A stretch of 64,000 nucleotides of DNA from positions 930,001 to 994,000 of the forward strand of contig NZ_WHUF01000001.1 in the NCBI RefSeq assembly GCF_009380165.1. The letters run 5' to 3'. This DNA comes from Rugamonas rivuli (GTDB lineage Bacteria; Pseudomonadota; Gammaproteobacteria; Burkholderiales; Burkholderiaceae_D). The notes beneath the pieces are model-generated. The model ran no database searches. It worked only from the letters and a program-made list of their open reading frames with translations, and had not been told where the DNA came from. Positions 58,421 to 64,000 of the stretch are shown one piece after another. Numbering within the stretch: the first letter of the stretch is position 1; each line of letters starts with the position of its first letter. Made by a program: the position numbers and the translations under genes.

Positions 58421-59198
58421 CCTGCTGTTCCCGCCTTTTATTTGTTGCCGGGACGACCGCGGGGGCCGACGCCGTTTTTTTGGTCCAAGCCGGACCGATC
58501 AAATGCATGCCTTTCACGCGCTTGATCGCTTGCACGATGTAGACGCCGCCGAAATACGGCCACCAGCGCGAGCCGGCATTATCCATGAATGCGTAGCGAT
58601 GCAGCCACTTTTCCGTGCGGCAGGCTGGCGCGTAGCAGCCGAAATGACTCTGGCTGGCGCCCATATTCAATAATTTTAACCAGTCTTTCATGCGCGGCAT
58701 AGAGATCAACTCCTCCGTGCGCGGCAGGAAGGAAGTGCCGCCGACGCGCCGCAGCACATGGCGCGCGCCCCACAGGCTGGCCGGGTTGAAGCCGCAGATG
58801 ATCAGCTGGCCTTCCGGGATCAGCACCCTCTCCACTTCGCGCAACACCTGGTGCGGATCGGTGGAAAATTCCAGCACGTGCGGCAACACCACAAGATCGA
58901 TTGATTGCGAAGCGAACGGCAGCTCGGTGTAATCGAGCGTCAGCGAGACCGGACGCAGCCCGGCATCGACGGCCGAGCCCGGGCGCACCTTGCGGTCGGC
59001 CAGCAGCTTGTACGGCATGCGGCTCGCGGCCAGTGCATCGATTTGAGGCATGCCGATCTGCACCGCGTTGTATCCGAAGATATCGGCTGTTAAATTATCG
59101 AGACAGGTTTGTTCCCACTCACGCAAGTACACACCGGCGGGCGTTTGCAGCCAGCCTTCCAGCGCTATAATGGATTTCTCAGATCCTGCCTTGTCCAT
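58413..59198 (-). CDS. SAM-dependent methyltransferase (YafS-like)
   Basis: The 261-residue class I methyltransferase has the core [36 protein letters not shown]. It matches the YafS position: in E. coli yafS lies between gloB and rnhA. The substrate is not known. ATG at 59198 has AAGG 7 bases upstream; an earlier ATG at 59219 would overlap the gloB start. Only 20 bases separate it from divergent gloB. Confidence 0.85.
   Translation of the reverse strand: MDKAGSEKSIIALEGWLQTPAGVYLREWEQTCLDNLTADIFGYNAVQIGMPQIDALAASRMPYKLLADRKVRPGSAVDAGLRPVSLTLDYTELPFASQSIDLVVLPHVLEFSTDPHQVLREVERVLIPEGQLIICGFNPASLWGARHVLRRVGGTSFLPRTEELISMPRMKDWLKLLNMGASQSHFGCYAPACRTEKWLHRYAFMDNAGSRWWPYFGGVYIVQAIKRVKGMHLIGPAWTKKTASAPAVVPATNKRREQQDG
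59144..59171 (+). promoter_or_regulatory. Promoter of gloB inside the methyltransferase gene
   Basis: TTTGCA (59144-59149) and a perfect TATAAT (59166-59171) are 16 bases apart on the plus strand. They are inside the coding sequence of the divergent methyltransferase gene, because the two start codons are only 20 bases apart. Confidence 0.5.
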
Positions 59199-59218
59199 GC
59201 CCAGCCTTTTGCGATCCA

Positions 59219-60025
59219 ATGACCAATTCTTCTACTCAAGCTCTTAGTGTTCTGACGGTTCCCGCGTTCCACGACAACTATCTGTGGCTGATTCATGACG
59301 GCAGCCACGCCGTCGCAGTCGACCCCGGTGACGCCAAAGCCATCCTGGCGGCACTCAAGGCGAACGGGCTCAAGCTCACCGCCATTCTACTCACCCATCA
59401 CCATGCTGACCATATTGGCGGCGTTCCTGAATTATTACAGCATTATCAGGTTCCCGTTTTCGGTCCGCGCAACGAGAGCATCGCTGCCATCACCCTGCCC
59501 GTCGGCGAAGGCAAGCAGATCGACGTGCCCGGCCTGGCGCTGCGGCTGTCGGTGCTGGACGTGCCCGGCCACACCATGGGCCACATCGCCTACGTGCGCG
59601 AACCGTCCGACGACGAACCGACCTGGCTGTTCTGCGGCGACACGCTGTTCGCCGGCGGCTGCGGACGCTTGTTCGAAGGCACGCCGGCGCAGATGATCAG
59701 CTCCCTGGGCAAACTGGCCGCGCTTCCCGATGATACCAAGATCTACTGCGCCCACGAATATACGCTATCCAACCTGCGCTTCGCGCGCGTGGTGGATCCG
59801 GATAATCTGGCGCTGCAGGAAAGGGTGAAGACGGAGACCGACAAGCGCGAGCACAACATACCGACGGTGCCGAGCACGATAGGCGTGGAAAAAGCGACCA
59901 ATCCCTTCCTGCGCTACCGCGAAACGGCCATCGCCGAACAATTGGTCAGCGCCGGACGGCTGGACCGCGTCGATACGCCGCTGGCCACCTTCACCGCGCT
60001 GCGCTTGTGGAAAAATGACTTCTAA
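59219..60025 (+). CDS. gloB: Hydroxyacylglutathione hydrolase (glyoxalase II)
   Basis: A 268-residue metallo-beta-lactamase-fold enzyme with the zinc motif T59-HHHADH (59-65) and the later [17 protein letters not shown] and YCAHEYT. It hydrolyses S-lactoylglutathione to lactate and glutathione, finishing methylglyoxal detoxification. The start has no strong ribosome site. It is followed by a bidirectional terminator. Confidence 0.96.
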   Translation: MTNSSTQALSVLTVPAFHDNYLWLIHDGSHAVAVDPGDAKAILAALKANGLKLTAILLTHHHADHIGGVPELLQHYQVPVFGPRNESIAAITLPVGEGKQIDVPGLALRLSVLDVPGHTMGHIAYVREPSDDEPTWLFCGDTLFAGGCGRLFEGTPAQMISSLGKLAALPDDTKIYCAHEYTLSNLRFARVVDPDNLALQERVKTETDKREHNIPTVPSTIGVEKATNPFLRYRETAIAEQLVSAGRLDRVDTPLATFTALRLWKNDF

Positions 60026-60030
60026 TGAAA

Positions 60031-60057
60031 AACGGCCCTTGCGGGCCGTTTGCTTTT
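60031..60057. terminator. Bidirectional terminator between gloB and aceB
   Basis: AACGGCCC and GGGCCGTT form an 8-bp stem with a TTGC loop; a T-rich tail follows on the plus strand and a TTTTT run on the minus strand. It serves both convergent genes; the tail overlaps the last bases of aceB. Confidence 0.85.
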
Positions 60058-61654
60058 AGATCTCTTCGTACAGCGGCAGGGTCAGGAACTCTGCGAACTC
60101 GGTCGAGGTCGACATCTCTTCAAAGATGTGGCCTGCGCGGACGTAGGTCGGGCCGTCGCCGCCTGGCGCATCGCGCTGCACCTTGACCAGTTCTTCCTTG
60201 ATCATTGCGCGCACCATGTCGGCGGTCACTTTGCGGCCGTCTTCCAGCACGCCCTTGTCCGAGCGGATCCACTGCCACACTTGCGAGCGGCTGATTTCCG
60301 CCGTCGCCGCATCTTCCATCAGATTGTGGATAGGCACGCAACCGTTGCCAGCCAGCCAGCTGCCCAGGTAGTGGATGCCGACGTTGATGTTGTAACGCAG
60401 GCCGGCTTCGGTGATCGGCGCTTCCGGCTTGAAGTCCAGCAGTTGCGCGGCGGTCACGTCGATGTCCGGACGTTGCTTGTCGATCTGGTTAGGTTTGTCG
60501 CCCAACACCTTGGTGAACTCGGTCATTGCCAGTTCCACCAGGCCCGGGTGGGCAACCCAGCCACCGTCGTAGCCGTCGGTGGCGTCGCGCGCCTTGTCGT
60601 TGCGCACGCCGCCCATGGCGACTTCGTTTTTCTCCGGATCGTTCTTGATCGGAATCAGCGCGGCCATGCCGCCGATCGCCGGCGCGTTGCGCTTGTGGCA
60701 GGTCTTCAACAGCAGCAAGGCGTAGGCGCGCATGAACGGCGCGGTCATCGTCACCTTGGCGCGGTCGGCCAGGCAGAAATCCTTGTCCAGCTTGAATTTC
60801 TTGATGCACGAGAAGATGTAGTCCCAGCGGCCGGCGTTCAGGCCCGAGCTGTGCTCGCGCAGTTCGTACAGGATTTCGTCCATCTCGAAGGCGGCCAGGA
60901 TGGTTTCGATCAGCACGGTGGCCTTGATCGTGCCTTGTGGCAGGCCCAGTTCGTTTTGCGTCATCACGAAGATGTCGTTCCACAGGCGCGCTTCCAGATG
61001 CGATTCCATCTTCGGCAGGTAGAAGTAAGGGCCGGCGCCGCGCGCCAGTTGCTCTTTGGCGTTGTGGAACATGAACAGCGCGAAGTCGAAGATGCCGCCA
61101 GAGATGCGCTTGCCGTCGACCAGCACGTGCTTCTCGTCCAGGTGCCAGCCGCGTGGGCGCACCACCAGCGTGGCGATCTTGTCGTTCAGCTTGTAGGACT
61201 TGCCGTTCTGTTCCAGCGAAATGGTGCGGCGCACAGCGTCGAACATATTGATCTGGCCGGTGATCTGGTTATCCCAGTTCGGCGTGTTCGAATCTTCGAA
61301 GTCGGTCATGTAGCTGTCGGCGCCCGAGTTGAAGGCGTTGATGACCATCTTGCGCTCGACCGGACCGGTGATTTCCACGCGGCGGCATTCCAGCGCCTTC
61401 GGAATCGGTGCGATCTTCCAGTCGCCGGCGCGGATGTGCGCGGTCTCAGCCAGGAAGTCGGGACGCTCGCCCGCGTCCAGGCGCTTGGCGCGCTCGACGC
61501 GCACGGCCAGCAATTGTTGGCGGCGCGATTCAAATTCGCGCGTCAGCTTGACCACCAGCGACAGTGCCTCGGTGGTCAGGATATTTGCGTAACCAGGCTT
61601 GATCTCGCCCGTGATTTCCATGCCTGCCGGCAGAGTGATGGTGGACTGCGTCAT
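60056..61654 (-). CDS. aceB: Malate synthase A
   Basis: A 532-residue malate synthase of normal length, with family blocks NTPNWDNQITGQINMFDA, RPRGWHLDEKHVLVDGK, GPYFYLPKMESHLEARLW and KATVLIETILAAFEMDEILYEL. It condenses glyoxylate and acetyl-CoA to malate in the glyoxylate shunt, which fits growth on fatty acids as fed by the 24-33 kb cluster. It is divergent from a LysR gene that may regulate it. Confidence 0.97.
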   Translation of the reverse strand: MTQSTITLPAGMEITGEIKPGYANILTTEALSLVVKLTREFESRRQQLLAVRVERAKRLDAGERPDFLAETAHIRAGDWKIAPIPKALECRRVEITGPVERKMVINAFNSGADSYMTDFEDSNTPNWDNQITGQINMFDAVRRTISLEQNGKSYKLNDKIATLVVRPRGWHLDEKHVLVDGKRISGGIFDFALFMFHNAKEQLARGAGPYFYLPKMESHLEARLWNDIFVMTQNELGLPQGTIKATVLIETILAAFEMDEILYELREHSSGLNAGRWDYIFSCIKKFKLDKDFCLADRAKVTMTAPFMRAYALLLLKTCHKRNAPAIGGMAALIPIKNDPEKNEVAMGGVRNDKARDATDGYDGGWVAHPGLVELAMTEFTKVLGDKPNQIDKQRPDIDVTAAQLLDFKPEAPITEAGLRYNINVGIHYLGSWLAGNGCVPIHNLMEDAATAEISRSQVWQWIRSDKGVLEDGRKVTADMVRAMIKEELVKVQRDAPGGDGPTYVRAGHIFEEMSTSTEFAEFLTLPLYEEI

Positions 61655-61855
61655 GTGCTATCTCCGAAAGAAAATATTAACTACAAGATCAAATTATAAG
61701 CACTGGCCTTCTTGTTGCACGTTGATTCTTTTAGTGTGCAGGCTCAGTTACGCCTCGATATGTTTTACAGTATATTCACTAATAAGTTATGCAAACAAGA
61801 CTAAAAATCACATCATCTATGCGTTTTTATCACAAGTGACGGGGACAGCAGGCTC

Positions 61856-62767
61856 ATGGGTCAATTCAGGCAGATTTCCACCTTTGTAGAGGTGGTTTCC
61901 AAGGGCAGCCTGTCGGCTGCCGCGCGTGCCGAGGGCATCGCCCCGGCCATGATAGGCCGTCGTCTGGATGCGCTGGAAAGCCGTTTGGGTGTCAAACTTT
62001 TGCAACGCACAACGCGCAAACTGGCGTTGACCAACGAGGGTGCGGCCTTTCTGGAAGACTGCCAGCGCATCCTGGCCGAGCTGGAGGAAGCCGAAACCGC
62101 CGTCGCCGAACGCAGCGCGCACGCCACCGGTCACCTGATGATCTCGGCGCCGGCCGGCTTCGGACGCCAGCACGTGGCGCCGCTGATCCCGTCCTTCCTG
62201 GCCGAGCACCGCGATGTCAGCGTCACGCTGAACATGAGCGACCGCGTGGTCGACATTGTCGGCGAAGGCATCGACGTGGCGATCCGCATCGCCAGCCTGT
62301 CGGACTCCAACCTGGTCAGCGTCAAGCTGGCCGACAACGAACGCGTGGTGGTGGCCGCGCCCTCCTACCTCAAACGCTACGGCGAACCGAAAACGCTGGC
62401 CGACCTGGCCAAGCACAACTGCCTGGCGATCAGCAGCGAAGGCAGCCAGCGCGGCTGGACCTTCCGCGACAACGGCAAGAATGTGGTGATGAAAGTCAGC
62501 GGCAACATGGGCAGCAACGACGGCCAGGTGCTGCACGACTGGGCGCTGGCCGGCAAAGGCCTGGCGTGGCGCTCGATGTGGGAAGTGGGCAATGAGATCG
62601 AAGCGGGCAAGCTGCAGACCGTGCTCAACGAGCATTCGGCGCCAGGCAACGATATCTACGCGGTGTTCGCGCAGCGCCGCCACCTGCCGCTGCGGATACG
62701 GGCGTTCGTGGACTTCCTGCGGCACACCTACGCGCAGCCGGATTATTGGCGCAAATCCTGGAAATAG
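61856..62767 (+). CDS. LysR-family regulator, divergent from aceB
   Basis: A 303-residue LysR protein with helix-turn-helix GSLSAAARAEGIAPAMIGRRL (about 18-38), LLQRTTRKLALT and an effector domain. The 201-base gap to aceB holds a likely shared promoter region. It could control malate synthase, though its target is inferred from divergence. Confidence 0.88.
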   Translation: MGQFRQISTFVEVVSKGSLSAAARAEGIAPAMIGRRLDALESRLGVKLLQRTTRKLALTNEGAAFLEDCQRILAELEEAETAVAERSAHATGHLMISAPAGFGRQHVAPLIPSFLAEHRDVSVTLNMSDRVVDIVGEGIDVAIRIASLSDSNLVSVKLADNERVVVAAPSYLKRYGEPKTLADLAKHNCLAISSEGSQRGWTFRDNGKNVVMKVSGNMGSNDGQVLHDWALAGKGLAWRSMWEVGNEIEAGKLQTVLNEHSAPGNDIYAVFAQRRHLPLRIRAFVDFLRHTYAQPDYWRKSWK

Positions 62768-62814
62768 CGGCGGGAAATAATGTCGATTTAACAGTCCGCA
62801 CAAAAACGCGGGCG

Positions 62815-62842
62815 AAAAAAAATCCTCGGGTACCGAGGATTT
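62815..62842 (-). terminator. Rho-independent terminator of cspA
   Basis: Read on the minus strand, AAATCCTCGG and CCGAGGATTT form a perfect 10-bp stem with a 3-base loop, and an eight-T run follows. It lies 25 bases after the cspA stop. Confidence 0.9.
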
Positions 62843-62866
62843 CTTTATTTCGTTTGATTCAGCGTA

Positions 62867-63070
62867 TTACAGTGGCTGAATGTTCGAAGCTTGCTTGCCC
62901 TTAGGACCAGCGGTCACTTCAAAAGAAACGCGTTGGTTCTCTTGCAGCGACTTGAAGCCTGCGGACTGAATCGCCGAGAAGTGAGCGAACAGATCTTCGC
63001 CGCCTTCGTCCGGGGTGATAAAGCCGAAGCCCTTCGAATCATTGAACCATTTTACGATACCAGTTGCCAT
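62867..63070 (-). CDS. cspA: Cold-shock-family nucleic-acid chaperone
   Basis: The 67-residue protein is a single cold-shock domain with RNP1-like KGFGFIT and RNP2-like DLFAHFSAI. It binds single-stranded RNA/DNA and melts mRNA structure. An AGGAA site precedes the ATG; a longer frame (to 63280) reads through the leader and is rejected. Confidence 0.96.
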   Translation of the reverse strand: MATGIVKWFNDSKGFGFITPDEGGEDLFAHFSAIQSAGFKSLQENQRVSFEVTAGPKGKQASNIQPL

Positions 63071-63175
63071 TACAATTCCTATTTCAGTTAAGTTGGGCTT
63101 GCGCCCGTGATATCGTTTGAGGCAAGAAAGAAATGACAGACAAACTGCACTACTCTTGAATCTAAACGATCCCGC

Positions 63176-63181
63176 ATTATA
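63176..63181 (-). promoter_or_regulatory. -10 element of the cspA promoter
   Basis: Minus-strand TATAAT (in GGGTATAATG) gives a transcript with a leader of about 100 bases before cspA, compatible with leader-based control of cold-shock genes. The -35 is weak. The rest of the 287-base interval to the Hpt gene shows no other gene. Confidence 0.5.
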
Positions 63182-63357
63182 CCCATTTACGAGAGAAAAG
63201 CACGTTTTCGCGAAAATAAATGCAAAGCCAGATATTTTTTGGTAGAAACCACCGCAAACACAGGACTTTCCGTAGCTCAACTCCCTCGTCCACTAGGGCG
63301 TGTGTGTCACTATAGACAACTTAATAGTAACGGACTTGAGCTGGATCAAGCGCACAC

Positions 63358-63714
63358 TTATTCGTAAGTTGTTGCTTGCGCGTCACGGGCGGCCCATTTC
63401 AGCAGCTGTTCGACCTCCGGAATCACCGCCGGCCAGCCTGTATGCTCGGCCAGAACGCCGCGCACCATGTGTTCGATGCGCCGTGCCTGCTGCCCCAGCA
63501 TGCCGAAACCGAAGGTGCCGGCCGAGCCCGCAACACCGTGCAGCAGTTCATGCAACTGGTGCAGATCGGCTTCCGGCGGCAAATCGCCCGGCGCAGCCTT
63601 GCACGCGGCCAGCGCCTGGCCGATCTTTTCCATCGTCACCGGCACGGTGGCGGCGAATTTCTCATTCAACGCCGCCAGGCGGGCGCGGAAATCGGGATCG
63701 ACTGGGGTAGCCAT
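63358..63714 (-). CDS. Hpt-domain phosphotransfer protein
   Basis: A 118-residue single-domain Hpt protein with the phospho-acceptor His H59 in LHELLHGVAGSAGTFG. It shuttles phosphate between receiver domains in a phosphorelay. No kinase or regulator is adjacent; a partner could be the hybrid kinase at 41161 or another elsewhere. It is 17 bases downstream of the upp gene on the same strand. Confidence 0.85.
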   Translation of the reverse strand: MATPVDPDFRARLAALNEKFAATVPVTMEKIGQALAACKAAPGDLPPEADLHQLHELLHGVAGSAGTFGFGMLGQQARRIEHMVRGVLAEHTGWPAVIPEVEQLLKWAARDAQATTYE

Positions 63715-63731
63715 CGCGTGGGTCCGTTGAA

Positions 63732-64000
63732 TTACTTGGTGCCGAAGATGCGGTCGCCGGCATCGCCCAGGCCTGGCACGATGTAAGCGTGGTCGTTCAG
63801 GTGCGAATCGAGCGAGGCGCAGTAGATCTTCACGCCCGGATGCGCTTTCTGGAACACTGCTATGCCTTCCGGCGCGGCCACCAGCGCCAGGAAGATGATC
63901 TGGTCGTCGGTGACGCCGCGCTTTTTCAGCACGTCGACCGCGTGCACGGCCGAATTACCGGTCGCCACCATCGGGTCGCACAGGATGAAGGTGCGTTCCA
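63732..64000 (-). CDS. upp: Uracil phosphoribosyltransferase (partial, C-terminal end)
   Basis: The last 89 or so residues of Upp, running off the right edge. The PRPP-binding region [11 protein letters not shown] and the C-terminal [14 protein letters not shown] identify it. It makes UMP from uracil and PRPP. The start lies outside the window. Confidence 0.93.
   Translation of the reverse strand, partial: ERTFILCDPMVATGNSAVHAVDVLKKRGVTDDQIIFLALVAAPEGIAVFQKAHPGVKIYCASLDSHLNDHAYIVPGLGDAGDRIFGTK

Noticed and set aside
63336..63349. FNR-like TTGAG-CTGG-ATCAA between cspA and the Hpt gene
   Set aside because: One mismatch but about 155 bases upstream of the cspA -10 and downstream of Hpt, with no oxygen-related target; left uncalled.

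Overview
The window reads as chromosomal DNA of a high-GC betaproteobacterium, most likely an Oxalobacteraceae member close to Duganella or Massilia. This is inferred from the codon style, the gloB / methyltransferase / rnhA / dnaQ order, the many TonB-dependent receptors, and the Fur- and FNR-type operators; no 16S gene is present. I see no transposase, integrase, phage gene or CRISPR array. Coding density is very high and no gap exceeds 300 bases.

Layout. 0-16 kb is a metal-handling region. It holds a Crp-like regulator, a FecA-like receptor behind a Fur box, a DUF2946 protein with a second receptor, flavohaemoglobin (hmp), a Zur-like regulator, and then a putative six-gene unit behind two palindromic operators: CobW GTPase, a third receptor and a three-gene ABC-2 transporter. 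A phytase-like lipoprotein follows. 16-24 kb carries signalling and small regulator/enzyme modules: a PAS-GGDEF-EAL protein divergent from an FNR gene across two FNR boxes, a second Crp-like gene, tautomerase plus SDR, two LysR regulators, an MFS exporter and a PilZ protein. 24-34 kb is a glyceride/fatty-acid cluster: acyl-CoA ligase, receptor, alpha/beta hydrolase, dienoyl-CoA-reductase-like SDR, glpD and glpK, with a divergent AraC regulator. 34-44 kb holds a PA-domain metalloprotease pair, OsmC, a Fur-box-associated beta-barrel receptor, an orphan LivK, an aminotransferase-fold protein lacking its PLP lysine, a hybrid histidine kinase and a solute-binding protein.

44-53 kb is a second metal locus. 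Around one Fur box and promoter, a receptor-metallophosphatase-YncE arm diverges from an arm with di-haem peroxidase, porin, FMN-binding protein, ApbE and a His-rich membrane protein. 53-57 kb has haemerythrin, a solute-binding protein, a lone TadE-like protein, an aldo/keto reductase and a LysR gene. 57-64 kb is housekeeping: tRNA-Val(CAC), dnaQ, rnhA, a methyltransferase, gloB, aceB with a divergent LysR, cspA, an Hpt protein and the end of upp.

The most interesting candidates are the 44-53 kb locus (possible flavin-linked ferric reductase and phosphatase-assisted iron capture), the Zur-type CobW-receptor-ABC unit at 7.8-15.1 kb, the acylglycerol scavenging operon, and the aminotransferase with Gln in place of the Schiff-base Lys. 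All functional proposals are inference from sequence and context; no database search was run.
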